From positions 1 through 48,996 of the IMG/VR virus record IMGVR_UViG_3300021957_000063: DNA of 48,996 bases. One strand, given 5' to 3'. Under the pieces are notes generated by a model. It was not told where the DNA came from. It searched no databases and saw only the letters and a list, made by a program, of their open reading frames with translations. This document shows, piece after piece, positions 1 to 6,177 of the stretch; the stretch's first letter is position 1; each line of letters starts with the position of its first letter. Source of the stretch: a virus. The translations under genes and the position numbers were made by a program.

Positions 1-18
1 GAAATCTTTCTGTTCCAT
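1..18 (-). CDS. Start of a gene leaving the window on the left
   Basis: Reading leftward, an ATG at 18-16 is preceded by AAAGGA, 7 nt upstream, which is a good ribosome binding site. It opens a frame beginning MEQKDF that runs off the window edge. A late-promoter-like box (CATAAATA) lies 47 nt upstream. Only six codons are visible, so no function can be given. Confidence 0.5.
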
Positions 19-64
19 TGTTTTTTCCTTTAATTAGTTTAGAATAAATTTATATAACTGTTAT

Positions 65-72
65 TATTTATG
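65..72 (-). promoter_or_regulatory. Possible T4-type late promoter box CATAAATA
   Basis: The minus strand reads CATAAATA, one base from the T4 late consensus TATAAATA. Its distance to the start codon at 18 (47 nt) matches the 43-46 nt seen at the perfect boxes elsewhere in this window. A second candidate, TATAAATT at 54-47, is closer to the gene. Either could be chance in AT-rich DNA. Confidence 0.35.
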
Positions 73-83
73 TAAAAAAAACC

Positions 84-111
84 TTGACTTTTTTAAAATA
101 GCTGATATGAT
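84..111 (+). promoter_or_regulatory. Early sigma70-like promoter
   Basis: TTGACT, a 16-bp spacer, then TATGAT (106-111), preceded by CTGA as in the other family members. It lacks the second GATC of the canonical family. It stands 33 bp upstream of the small gene at 144. Confidence 0.75.
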
Positions 112-143
112 CTAATAATCAACTAATTCAAAAGGAGCTTGTC

Positions 144-293
144 ATGCAAAAGACAAAACAACGCATTGGTGCAGAAGCAGCACTTCTTCTTCGTTCTCGT
201 TACTCTGAGAAATTTGAGAAGACCTCAAGGTATTCAAAGAAAGACCGGCAAGCACACAAGCGAATTTTGATGAATTCGTTATATTCAAAGTGA
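144..293 (+). CDS. Small basic protein, 49 aa, unknown
   Basis: ATG at 144 is preceded by AAAGGAG, one of the best Shine-Dalgarno sequences in the window, and by an early promoter, so this short frame is very likely real. The 49-residue product is rich in Lys and Arg (many RY, SK and KK pairs), has no membrane segment, and resembles no family I recognise. Small basic proteins made from strong early phage promoters often bind host nucleic acid or RNA polymerase, but that is only a general expectation. It converges on the response regulator gene, with about 30 bp between stop codons. Confidence 0.75.
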   Translation: MQKTKQRIGAEAALLLRSRYSEKFEKTSRYSKKDRQAHKRILMNSLYSK

Positions 294-325
294 ATGAAGT
301 TTCATGCAATGAAGGATCTTCTTGA

Positions 326-844
326 TTAATGCACATCCTTGAATTGGTCTTTCTTGTGACACTTGTATCCATGCTCACCAAGAAATTCAATGGTCGTTAC
401 CAACTCTTGGTGATTCACTGGTTTACGAAGCAATAGGAATCTACCGTTGCCAAGTTTCTCGGCTATTTCTTCAAATGGTGTATCGGAGTAGGCAGTGATA
501 AAACATATCTCAATGTTGGGATCCAATTCAATAAGTTTTTGTGCTGTTTCAAATCCGTTGATGCCAGGTGGCATTCGCATGTCTAGAACAGCAACCAAAT
601 ATGGATCATCAATCTTGAGTGCTTTCTCTGCAAACTCAATTGCTTCTTCACCTTGATGAGCAGTATCAATTGTTAATTTTAAACTCGGTTTTTTTACTGC
701 TTGCTTTTCTACATTTTCAAATAGAACAGAAGCAAGACCACGAAGTTCTTTGATGCCAACATCTTCAACTCGAGCGAGAACATCAAGATATGCTTCAATC
801 ACGGTTGGCTCATCATCAACCATCAGAATCTTGTAATTTCTCAT
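326..844 (-). CDS. Stand-alone receiver-domain response regulator
   Basis: The 172-aa product is a single REC domain. It has the acidic pair D10/D11 after the first strand (ILMVDDEP), phospho-acceptor D88 in VLDMRMPPG, T117 in FITAYSD and K141 in LLRKPV. The PPG-x-NG-x-E and AYSD signatures are typical of receivers paired with sensor kinases. About 30 extra residues (31-60) lie between helix 1 and strand 2. No output domain is present, so it probably works by protein contact, by competing for host kinase phosphate or by binding another regulator. ATG at 844 is chosen because AAGG precedes it; the longer frame to 916 would run through the neighbouring promoter. It is the only minus-strand gene of the left region. 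An AATAAATA box at 878-871 may be its promoter. Confidence 0.85.
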   Translation of the reverse strand: MRNYKILMVDDEPTVIEAYLDVLARVEDVGIKELRGLASVLFENVEKQAVKKPSLKLTIDTAHQGEEAIEFAEKALKIDDPYLVAVLDMRMPPGINGFETAQKLIELDPNIEICFITAYSDTPFEEIAEKLGNGRFLLLRKPVNHQELVTTIEFLGEHGYKCHKKDQFKDVH

Positions 845-880
845 GTTTACCTTTTTTTTTAATTTATTTGTATTTATTTC

Positions 881-908
881 TTGACATTCCTGATCCATCT
901 GATATGAT
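881..908 (+). promoter_or_regulatory. Early promoter of the TTGACA-16-TATGAT family
   Basis: TTGACA at 881-886, 16-bp spacer, TATGAT at 903-908, then CTGATCATG. Two GATC sites lie 1 bp apart over the -10 box and the start site. It drives the gene at 955. Confidence 0.9.
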
Positions 909-954
909 CTGATCATGGTGAGTGATTGATGACTAACTCGAAACGAGAAACACT

Positions 955-1317
955 ATGCAAGCTCAATTAACATCATCGTCAGGAATGCTGACCGCAGAAG
1001 AGTTTAAAGACTATGTTGCCTTGAAACTTGTCAACAAACTCTCAAATGCAAGAGGCTCATATAACGGTCAGACTTCAATCAAGATTGATGAAAGACAATC
1101 ATGGGATGAGCTTGACGATGTTCGTGAAATTGTCACCAGAATGAACAAGCTGAATCCGAAAGCTAACTATTCAATTTGCCGAAGAGGACGAGGACCACGT
1201 TCCTACTGGGAAACATATCGTGGTGAGTATCAGTGCTATCTTCCTCTTGACAAAGCAGCCTATGTTGCTGTTTACATTGTCGAAAAAAATTCGAAAAAAA
1301 TCGAATTTTTTTCTTGA
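955..1317 (+). CDS. Unknown protein, 120 aa
   Basis: A 120-residue soluble protein with no recognised family, signal peptide or membrane segment. Its centre is basic (CRRGRGPRSYW, about residues 83-93) and its C-terminus is low-complexity (KNSKKIEFFS). The ATG is preceded by a weak GAG-containing site and by an early promoter 47 bp away. The last codons also encode a perfect 12-bp terminator hairpin, and the TGA stop lies inside the TTGACA of the next promoter, so gene end, terminator and promoter share bases. The C-terminus may therefore be shaped by the inserted regulatory cassette and not by protein function. Confidence 0.8.
   Translation: MQAQLTSSSGMLTAEEFKDYVALKLVNKLSNARGSYNGQTSIKIDERQSWDELDDVREIVTRMNKLNPKANYSICRRGRGPRSYWETYRGEYQCYLPLDKAAYVAVYIVEKNSKKIEFFS
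1283..1312 (+). terminator. Terminator hairpin inside the end of a gene
   Basis: Perfect 12-bp inverted repeat: AAAAAAATTCGA (1283-1294), six-A loop, TCGAATTTTTTT (1301-1312). The right arm supplies the T-run. It overlaps the final codons of the gene at 955 and directly abuts the next -35 box. Confidence 0.7.
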
Positions 1318-1341
1318 CATTCCTGATCCATCTGATATGAT
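1314..1341 (+). promoter_or_regulatory. Early promoter of the TTGACA-16-TATGAT family
   Basis: TTGACA 1314-1319, 16-bp spacer, TATGAT 1336-1341, followed by CTGATCATG. The spacer is identical to that of the promoter at 881. The upstream gene's TGA stop is within the -35 box. Confidence 0.9.
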
Positions 1342-1406
1342 CTGATCATGATGTTGATGAGCAGTTCATCAGCAAAAAAGAGAATCAACTCAAACGAGAG
1401 TTTCAA

Positions 1407-2045
1407 ATGAAAAAGTCAATCATCAAAAAGTCAATCTTCACAGTTGCTGCAATCTCAGTTCTGACAGCAGCCTGTTCCGGTGCCCGTGTTGCTCTTCCAA
1501 AAGATCCAAGCAACCCTGCTGACCAGATTGCTTATCTTCATGACCTGAAAGATGCTCGTCCTGACTGGACAAATCAGGGTCTCTGGGAAGAAGATGATTA
1601 CCTCTTCCAAGTCGGCCAGAGCCGTTTCTTCAAAACTGAGCGTGAAGCAAAGAAGCACGCCATCCGTGATGCTGCATTCCGCTTGAGTGAGCATGTTGTG
1701 CAGAAAGTCAACGTACAGTACTCAGAGCAAATTCAGTCTGAAGGCTCTGAAGAAGACCTCGTTGTTGCACAATCCCGTGCAGAAGAAGTTGCTAAGACTT
1801 TGAGCAAGTCCGTCATGACAACGATCTCTCCAGTAGAAACCTTCACCGAGATCAAAATTGACGAAGATGAGAACCTCGGCTTCGTTGCCTTTGCAACTGT
1901 TCGCATGTCTCAGAAAGCCATGAAGCAATCTCTCAAGATGGTCAAAGACATGTACAAGCCAGAAGATGGTAAGAAGCTGAAAGAGAAAGACGTTACCGTC
2001 TCCAACATTGACAAAGTTGGTGGGTTCTTCAAGAACTTGTTCTGA
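1407..2045 (+). CDS. LPP20-like outer-membrane lipoprotein
   Basis: The 212-aa product starts with a lysine-rich signal sequence ending LTAAC, which makes C23 the probable lipidated residue (Thr at -3 is slightly unusual). The body (about residues 52-180) has the layout of LPP20/FlgP-type lipoproteins: a PDWTNQG segment, a strand (YLFQVGQS), then a helix of the type AxxxAxxDAAFRLSEHV followed by a long charged region. Such proteins sit on the periplasmic face of the outer membrane. The next gene, at 2100, has the same core (PAWTNK, YLVGES, AYADALSKLN) and is probably a diverged paralogue. It has its own promoter and ends at a strong terminator. Codon use is more GC-rich than the late genes. 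Its role in infection, perhaps envelope change or blocking superinfection, is inference. Confidence 0.75.
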   Translation: MKKSIIKKSIFTVAAISVLTAACSGARVALPKDPSNPADQIAYLHDLKDARPDWTNQGLWEEDDYLFQVGQSRFFKTEREAKKHAIRDAAFRLSEHVVQKVNVQYSEQIQSEGSEEDLVVAQSRAEEVAKTLSKSVMTTISPVETFTEIKIDEDENLGFVAFATVRMSQKAMKQSLKMVKDMYKPEDGKKLKEKDVTVSNIDKVGGFFKNLF

Positions 2046-2053
2046 GAAAAACA

Positions 2054-2075
2054 GCCACGCCTAGCGTGGCTTTTT
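2054..2075 (+). terminator. Intrinsic terminator with CTA loop
   Basis: GCCACGC (2054-2060), loop CTA, GCGTGGC (2064-2070), then TTTTT. The identical hairpin occurs again at 10101-10117. Confidence 0.92.
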
Positions 2076-2099
2076 CAACCTTTGTCTTTGAGATGAATC

Positions 2100-2639
2100 A
2101 TGTTCAATCTTACATTGTTAGCTACATTCGTTGCAAGTCTAATTACATTCAACGTTGTTGCCTTTACAAGTTACGCTACACCAGCATGGACAAACAAGCA
2201 TGTGTACACTATTGACAATTACACTTACCTTGTAGGTGAATCAGAGTGGCACGAAACATCTGAGTTGGCATTCAAATCTGCATATGCAGATGCACTTAGT
2301 AAGTTGAATATGATTCGTAATATTGAAGTTGAAACATCATTTGCAGAAAACACCAAAGATGGTGAAGAGTTTAGTTCGAACGAATTCAATCTCATTACCT
2401 CGTCGAATGATTATGGCAATGTTGTGATTAAAGATTCTGTAAATGAACGTGAGCCTGTTTCTACCTTGAACCGTGCCTTTGTATTGCTTCGAGTTGAAAC
2501 AAATCCTGGCTTTGATTTTGCTGCGCCATTTCGTGCTGTGAGTAGATTTGTATCCGAGCAGTACGTCAATTTTAAACACTATATACTGGAGACCTACGAC
2601 TCGATTGTTATGAACTTTGTTGAAACCCCTGGTCCCTAA
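2100..2639 (+). CDS. Exported LPP20-like protein, paralogue of its neighbour
   Basis: A 179-aa protein with a hydrophobic N-terminal signal (residues 3-24) and probable cleavage after SYA, giving a mature start at TPAWTNK. Residues 28-75 align by eye with the lipoprotein encoded just upstream: P-x-WTN, a Y-LVGES strand, then a helix AFKSAYADALSKL. There is no lipobox cysteine, so it is probably soluble in the periplasm or held by an uncleaved anchor. It follows a strong terminator without a clear promoter, so expression may depend on read-through. A GAG-containing binding site lies about 8 nt before the ATG. The family assignment is moderate. Confidence 0.65.
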   Translation: MFNLTLLATFVASLITFNVVAFTSYATPAWTNKHVYTIDNYTYLVGESEWHETSELAFKSAYADALSKLNMIRNIEVETSFAENTKDGEEFSSNEFNLITSSNDYGNVVIKDSVNEREPVSTLNRAFVLLRVETNPGFDFAAPFRAVSRFVSEQYVNFKHYILETYDSIVMNFVETPGP

Positions 2640-2666
2640 TCTCTACTTCAACACAAGGAGACATCT

Positions 2667-2936
2667 ATGTCACTAAGTACAGTAATTAACGAAATGAACA
2701 CAATGCGACAGGATACTGGTATACCAACCATGCAAGCTGGTGCGTTGACCACTGATGATGCCGCAGACTTGTTCACACATATTGACGATGCCTTGACCAC
2801 TGATGGTTATGTAAGAGATATGTCTTATTCATTGCTCGACACTGAAGACCAGACCGAGCATGTTCGCCTTCTCTCTGCAGTTGTCGACTTGATGCAAGAA
2901 GGCTTTAATCCGCCGATGACTACACGGCACTTCTGA
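2667..2936 (+). CDS. Unknown acidic protein, 89 aa
   Basis: The start at 2667 has a strong AAGGAGA binding site. The 89-residue product is Asp- and Thr-rich and predicted soluble and helical, with a repeated phrase (ALTTDDA near residue 26, ALTTDGY near residue 42) that hints at a short internal duplication. No family is recognised. It lies 27 bp after the LPP20-like gene and is likely co-transcribed with it. Confidence 0.75.
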   Translation: MSLSTVINEMNTMRQDTGIPTMQAGALTTDDAADLFTHIDDALTTDGYVRDMSYSLLDTEDQTEHVRLLSAVVDLMQEGFNPPMTTRHF

Positions 2937-2944
2937 AAATGTAG

Positions 2945-3009
2945 TCAACCTCTTTTGTTTTTGTGTTATAATATTATTTTTCAGAGAACAGAGGGAGCCT
3001 AGCTCCCTC
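2945..3009 (+). promoter_or_regulatory. Weak promoter followed by a 5'-leader hairpin
   Basis: A TATAAT (2967-2972) with upstream TGTG stands 16 bp from a poor -35 (TCAACC). Its transcript would begin just before a perfect 8-bp hairpin, GAGGGAGC-CTA-GCTCCCTC (2991-3009). The hairpin has no T-run, so it is more likely an mRNA-protecting leader structure than a terminator. Its GC-CTA-GC core equals that of the terminators at 2054 and 10101. Confidence 0.4.
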
Positions 3010-3029
3010 AACCTTCAATGAGATATATC

Positions 3030-3320
3030 ATGCAACAGAAAACTACTGTACGAATTGTTCCTCGCAACTTCTGGATAAATGCTTTAACGAATAAATCAAT
3101 TCCGCATGTTTCAAGAGATGACCTTCCTCCATATGATTTGAACGATACTAGTGAACGTAACCAATGGGAAATCGTTCAACGTGGCTATACCGTTCGAATT
3201 CACTTCAACAATGGCAGAGTACAATTTGGCTCTGGCACCGCACCATTCAAATGTATGACAGAAGCCACAAACTGGTGTGATACATTCTGTTCCGCAAATA
3301 ATGCAATCATGGTAAATTAA
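3030..3320 (+). CDS. Unknown protein, 96 aa
   Basis: ATG at 3030 is preferred over the one at 3018 because GAG stands 9 nt upstream of it, while 3018 has no binding site. The product is small, soluble and basic at its N-terminus (TTVRIVPRNFW), with a likely beta-rich centre and a Cys-containing C-terminal third (CMTEATNWCDTFC). The three cysteines in 12 residues could bind metal or form a disulphide, but no known motif fits. Transcription probably comes from the weak promoter at 2945. Function unknown. Confidence 0.7.
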   Translation: MQQKTTVRIVPRNFWINALTNKSIPHVSRDDLPPYDLNDTSERNQWEIVQRGYTVRIHFNNGRVQFGSGTAPFKCMTEATNWCDTFCSANNAIMVN

Positions 3321-3333
3321 TCGAATTTTTTTC

Positions 3334-3361
3334 TTGACATTCCTGTTCAGTCTGATATGAT
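3334..3361 (+). promoter_or_regulatory. Early promoter with spacer complementary to its leader
   Basis: TTGACA 3334-3339, 16 bp, TATGAT 3356-3361, then CTGATCATT. The spacer bases TGTTCAGTC (3344-3352) recur as the inverted copy GACTGAACA (3375-3383) in the transcribed leader. Bases 3321-3345 are identical to 1301-1325, so this flank carries half of the terminator seen there, a likely recombination scar. Confidence 0.9.
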
Positions 3362-3406
3362 CTGATCATTGAGTGACTGAACAACCTTCCTAAATACAGA
3401 GGAATC

Positions 3407-3787
3407 ATGGGAACAAGAAGCTATATCTTTACCGAAACTCAAAATGATAATTTCCTTGGTTCATATTGTCACTGGGACGGATATCCAGAAGGCGTTGGTG
3501 TAAGACTTCTGAATAACTATACCGAACAAGATAAGATTAATGAAGTATGTAATCTTGGTGGATTCAGCACACTTCAAGATACAGTTGTTGAGACTGCAGA
3601 GAAGCAGTACAATGACGAACCTGTAGCAGAAGTCAACACCGGTAAAGATGCTCTTGAGTACGGTGATATGGTTGATTACATCTATGTCTATGAAGATCGC
3701 AACTGGTGGTTCTATGAAACAAACTATGGTGAAGAATCACCTACTCGCAGACATCTCGAAACCTATCTCTCAATGAAGCATGGCTGA
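3407..3787 (+). CDS. Conserved phage protein with YCHWDGYPEGVG motif
   Basis: A 126-aa acidic protein opening with MGTRSYI and carrying YCHWDGYPEGVG at residues 23-34. That combination recurs in many phage and some bacterial small proteins of unknown function. The C-terminal half is rich in aromatic and acidic residues (YIYVYEDRNWWFY). No catalytic motif is visible. The ATG follows an AGAGGAATC binding site and an early promoter 45 bp upstream. It is probably an early host-takeover or housekeeping protein; nothing more specific can be supported. Confidence 0.75.
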   Translation: MGTRSYIFTETQNDNFLGSYCHWDGYPEGVGVRLLNNYTEQDKINEVCNLGGFSTLQDTVVETAEKQYNDEPVAEVNTGKDALEYGDMVDYIYVYEDRNWWFYETNYGEESPTRRHLETYLSMKHG

Positions 3788-3812
3788 TCCGTTAGGTGCC
3801 GAGATGGTTTTT
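3752..3812 (+). terminator. Possible terminator with long apical loop
   Basis: CATCTCG (3752-3758) inside the end of the gene can pair with CGAGATG (3800-3806), which is followed by GTTTTTT. The 41-nt loop makes this a weak candidate. Confidence 0.3.
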
Positions 3813-3839
3813 TATGAATAATTCCTTATAAGGACTCAA

Positions 3840-4277
3840 ATGACAATTGATAGTTTTCGTGGTGAACATGATTATCTTTCGAATTTTTATTCCTGTCCTG
3901 TTGAATATGATGGTTTGACTTATCAGAATACCGAAGCAGCCTTTCAAGCTGCAAAATGTGTAGATCGAAACGAGAGAGAAAAATTTGTTAGCCTATCTCC
4001 TGGTCAAGCAAAGAAATTGGGAAGAAAGGTGGACTTGAGAGAAGATTGGGAAACTGTGAAGATTGATGTAATGAGAGATGTTCTCAAGAGTAAATTTTCA
4101 CTGAATTCTGAATTGAGAGAAAAGTTGATTGCCACTGGTGATGTTGAATTGATTGAAGGCAATCATTGGAATGACCGATTCTGGGGAGTTTGCCGAGGTA
4201 AAGGACAAAATCATCTTGGAAAATTATTGATGGAATTGAGAGAAATTCTGAAGGATAAAATTGAAAAAAGTTCTTGA
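3840..4277 (+). CDS. NADAR-family N-glycosidase (YbiA-like)
   Basis: The 145-aa protein matches the NADAR/YbiA fold along its length: FRGEHDYLSNFY at 6-17, a YQNTEAAFQAAK helix at 29-40, and the C-terminal W-ND-x-FWGVCRGKGQNHLGKLLM block at about 110-132. Family members cleave N-glycosidic bonds; some break down riboflavin precursors, and others remove ADP-ribose from guanine and so reverse DarT-like toxins. In a phage the second role would be anti-defence, which is inference. Length is normal for the family. The start has an AAGGACT binding site. The TGA stop lies inside the -35 box of the next promoter. Confidence 0.88.
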   Translation: MTIDSFRGEHDYLSNFYSCPVEYDGLTYQNTEAAFQAAKCVDRNEREKFVSLSPGQAKKLGRKVDLREDWETVKIDVMRDVLKSKFSLNSELREKLIATGDVELIEGNHWNDRFWGVCRGKGQNHLGKLLMELREILKDKIEKSS

Positions 4278-4301
4278 CATTCTCCGCAAACGTGATATGA
4301 T
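4274..4301 (+). promoter_or_regulatory. Early promoter with 12-bp inverted repeat into leader
   Basis: TTGACA 4274-4279, 16 bp, TATGAT 4296-4301, CTGATCATA. CAAACGTGATAT (4287-4298, spacer and start of the -10 box) is exactly inverted as ATATCACGTTTG (4322-4333) in the leader. The NADAR gene's stop codon is in the -35 box. Confidence 0.9.
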
Positions 4302-4350
4302 CTGATCATAGTGATTGAGACATATCACGTTTGTCAACAGCAGGAGATAT

Positions 4351-4491
4351 ATGAAAACTATCCTCGCCTCAATAATCATCGCACTATCAATTTCTGCTTG
4401 CCAAATCGGCAATGTCAACCAGTGCAAGATCCACAAGTATGTTCAACAATTGTCAGATGGACATTTCTCAGGTTGTTTCCGTTATAATTGA
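4351..4491 (+). CDS. Small lipoprotein, 46 aa
   Basis: ATG at 4351 has a strong AGGAGAT site. The product has a short signal peptide ending ISAC, a canonical lipobox with C17 as the lipid-bearing residue. The mature part is only 30 residues, with two further cysteines (C25, C42) that could form a disulphide. Its size and lipoprotein nature recall outer-membrane spanin subunits (Rz1) or superinfection-exclusion lipoproteins, but it lacks the proline richness of Rz1 and no inner-membrane spanin is adjacent. It is expressed from the early promoter just upstream, which fits exclusion or envelope modification better than lysis. Function uncertain. Confidence 0.75.
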   Translation: MKTILASIIIALSISACQIGNVNQCKIHKYVQQLSDGHFSGCFRYN

Positions 4492-4512
4492 TAACTCTAT
4501 TTGAGAATCATC

Positions 4513-4710
4513 ATGCGACCAATAGCACTTGTCAATGAAATCCTGCCTTTCGTAATTCGTGCAATTGAGACCGGTGACAGCAGTTTGATTGCTGAAGCCC
4601 AAGAACTTCTTCGCCCGAATCTGACAGAATGGCTTGATGCCGAGACAAATGAACTTGTTGAAAATCTTGATGCACTTCTGATAGCAGCCGATGCTGATTG
4701 TCATCGCTAA
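4513..4710 (+). CDS. Unknown acidic helical protein, 65 aa
   Basis: ATG at 4513 is chosen over TTG at 4501 because TTGAGAAT lies in binding-site position before it. The 65-residue product is acidic, Leu- and Glu-rich and predicted wholly helical, with no membrane segment. It lies 21 bp after the small lipoprotein gene and is probably in the same transcript. No family recognised. Confidence 0.65.
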   Translation: MRPIALVNEILPFVIRAIETGDSSLIAEAQELLRPNLTEWLDAETNELVENLDALLIAADADCHR

Positions 4711-4725
4711 TCTTATAAATATAAT
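4698..4725 (+). promoter_or_regulatory. Overlapping early-type and late-type promoter
   Basis: TTGTCA (4698-4703), 16 bp, TATAAT (4720-4725) makes a sigma70-like promoter. Overlapping it is a perfect T4 late box TATAAATA (4714-4721), 43 nt before the ATG at 4764, the same distance as at the late structural genes. The next gene could therefore be expressed both early and late. Confidence 0.6.
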
Positions 4726-4763
4726 ATAAACAGTTAATTTAACAATCTAATCTAGGAACAGAA

Positions 4764-4997
4764 ATGGAACATGATAAGCAGGTATTGATGGATATTCATA
4801 AGGTGGTTAATAACCATTTGATAAAAGAAGATTCAGCAGACATGGAAAAAAAGATTAAAGAACGTGCCTTTGAATTGGCTGATAAACTGACAAACGTAGA
4901 TCAAGATAAAGTTGAAAAGATTCTTCGTAGAATGGCAAAAGAAGGTGATGACCTAGATGACCTTGAGGCTCTTGAGAGTGAACTTCGAGCTGGATGA
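4764..4997 (+). CDS. Unknown charged helical protein, 77 aa
   Basis: The start has an AGGAACAG site. The 77-aa product is very rich in Lys, Asp and Glu and predicted all-helical or coiled-coil (for example KKIKERAFELADKL and LDDLEALESEL). No family recognised. It is the only small gene of the left region with a perfect late promoter box in front, so a role late in infection, such as assembly or a minor virion component, is possible. Confidence 0.7.
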   Translation: MEHDKQVLMDIHKVVNNHLIKEDSADMEKKIKERAFELADKLTNVDQDKVEKILRRMAKEGDDLDDLEALESELRAG

Positions 4998-5005
4998 AAT
5001 AAACA

Positions 5006-5033
5006 TTAACATTTATATCAGGTCTGATATAAT
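5006..5033 (+). promoter_or_regulatory. Sigma70-like promoter
   Basis: TTAACA (5006-5011), 16-bp spacer, TATAAT (5028-5033) preceded by CTGA. It has the same geometry as the early family but diverged boxes and no GATC. It stands 28 bp upstream of the zinc-ribbon gene. Confidence 0.6.
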
Positions 5034-5060
5034 ATTAATTATTTTCAAGTGAGGTACATT

Positions 5061-5261
5061 ATGGAAGTTGCGAAGCCAGTTCAAATGATTTTGGTTGAAT
5101 ATATTTGTGATGAGTGTGAAAAAGGAAAGATGGTACAGAAAGGACATCCCAAACGAAGTGAGGTCCCCTGGCAATATCCACATCAATGCGACAATTGTGG
5201 ATATGTACAATGGCTTGAAGAACCAGCTTATCCTCGCACCACCTGGAAAGATTTAAAATAA
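5061..5261 (+). CDS. Small zinc-ribbon protein, 66 aa
   Basis: ATG at 5061 follows GTGAGGT; the frame could be opened at 5049 but that start lacks a binding site. Two cysteine knuckles, CDEC (about residues 15-18) and CDNC (about 41-44), separated by 22 residues, form a probable zinc ribbon. The linker is basic (KKGKMVQKGHPKR-like). Such one-domain ribbons in phages often touch RNA polymerase or nucleic acid, but no specific family can be named. Confidence 0.75.
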   Translation: MEVAKPVQMILVEYICDECEKGKMVQKGHPKRSEVPWQYPHQCDNCGYVQWLEEPAYPRTTWKDLK

Positions 5262-5275
5262 ATTAAAAAAAGTTC

Positions 5276-5303
5276 TTGACATTCCCGCCAGTTCTGATAT
5301 GAT
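5276..5303 (+). promoter_or_regulatory. Early promoter of the TTGACA-16-TATGAT family
   Basis: TTGACA 5276-5281, 16 bp, TATGAT 5298-5303, then CTGATCATTGAGTGAGTGAT. The leader start is shared with the promoter at 13301. Confidence 0.9.
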
Positions 5304-5351
5304 CTGATCATTGAGTGAGTGATTTGATTTTCAACCCAAGCGAGATTGAAC

Positions 5352-5762
5352 ATGTCAAACGTAAACATCAACAAGCGTGAAGACCTTCTTTCTACTATCA
5401 GCGATATGTACAAAGATGCTTTCGGTGTTCGTCCACATGGTATGTTCAACGAGTATTCTGAGCAAGAATTACTTGAAGAGATTGATCGCCTTCAGGTTGA
5501 AGTTGAAGATGCCATTGAGCATGAGCAGAAAACTGATGCTCTGCTTATCACCCGCTTCAACGAAGAAGTTGAAACCTTCATTCATCAAGGTGCTACCGAC
5601 CGCTTCACCGCCATCCGCTGGATGTTGCAAGCACAAGGTTACGATGAAAACCTTGACGATGCTGGTTGGATCTGCTACAACAACGGCATCAATCCCTACA
5701 TCCCTGCCGGCAAGGCAATCTTTGCAGAAGTCGAGGCCGCAATTATCTCACCGAGCCATTAA
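5352..5762 (+). CDS. Unknown acidic protein, 136 aa
   Basis: ATG at 5352 with GCGAGAT upstream. The 136-aa product has an acidic helical N-terminal half (about residues 15-75, Glu-rich, LLEEIDRLQVEVEDAIEHEQ) that could form a coiled coil. A more compact C-terminal half has Trp and Cys (RWMLQAQGYDENLDDAGWICYNNG). Codon use is GC-richer than the late genes, suggesting good expression in the host. The next gene starts 1 bp after the stop, so the two are co-translated. No family recognised. Confidence 0.75.
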   Translation: MSNVNINKREDLLSTISDMYKDAFGVRPHGMFNEYSEQELLEEIDRLQVEVEDAIEHEQKTDALLITRFNEEVETFIHQGATDRFTAIRWMLQAQGYDENLDDAGWICYNNGINPYIPAGKAIFAEVEAAIISPSH

Positions 5763-5763
5763 T

Positions 5764-6135
5764 ATGACACTTGCTTCAACTCTCAAACAACGCCAAAAAG
5801 AGATTCATCAACAACTTCTTGAAGGGCAACTTCGTAAATTACCCATTATACAAGAGGCAATCGAGCAAACAGAAGGTGAGGGCTATTCACCAGACCTTCC
5901 AATTGAGGTGGTTGTTGAAAGCTTGAAAGACACTACATTGATTCCCCCTTCAAAGTATGAATGCCTTGGCTACGAATTCATTGAAAAAGATGGTGAATAT
6001 CATATTTACCGAAGAGTAATCAAAGGTATCAATATGATTGCTAATGAAGATACTGAATGGACAATCAAAGATATTTTCGATACTTATAATATTGGCGCTT
6101 ATCTATGTAACGCCGAAATGATTTTTTACGATTAA
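5764..6135 (+). CDS. Unknown protein, 123 aa
   Basis: ATG at 5764 lies immediately after the stop of the previous gene; the apparent longer frame upstream is an out-of-frame shadow of that gene. The 123-residue product has a Gln-rich helical start (LKQRQKEIHQQLLEGQLRKL) and a C-terminal mixed region. It has no membrane segment and no known motif. Expression relies on translational coupling with the gene at 5352. Confidence 0.7.
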   Translation: MTLASTLKQRQKEIHQQLLEGQLRKLPIIQEAIEQTEGEGYSPDLPIEVVVESLKDTTLIPPSKYECLGYEFIEKDGEYHIYRRVIKGINMIANEDTEWTIKDIFDTYNIGAYLCNAEMIFYD

Positions 6136-6177
6136 ACCTCTCGACTATTTCTTCAGACCTTACTGCACTATAAGACA

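Noticed and set aside
845-916. Longer start for the response regulator
   Set aside because: It would translate the early promoter region; ATG 844 has AAGG and begins directly with the receiver fold.
4450-4488. TATAAT at 4483 as a promoter for the gene at 4513
   Set aside because: No -35 box at acceptable distance; it lies within the small lipoprotein gene, which can share its transcript.
5377-5763. Upstream extension of the gene at 5764 to give 252 aa
   Set aside because: It overlaps the gene at 5352 in another frame; the extension reads as out-of-frame translation and ATG 5764 fits coupling.
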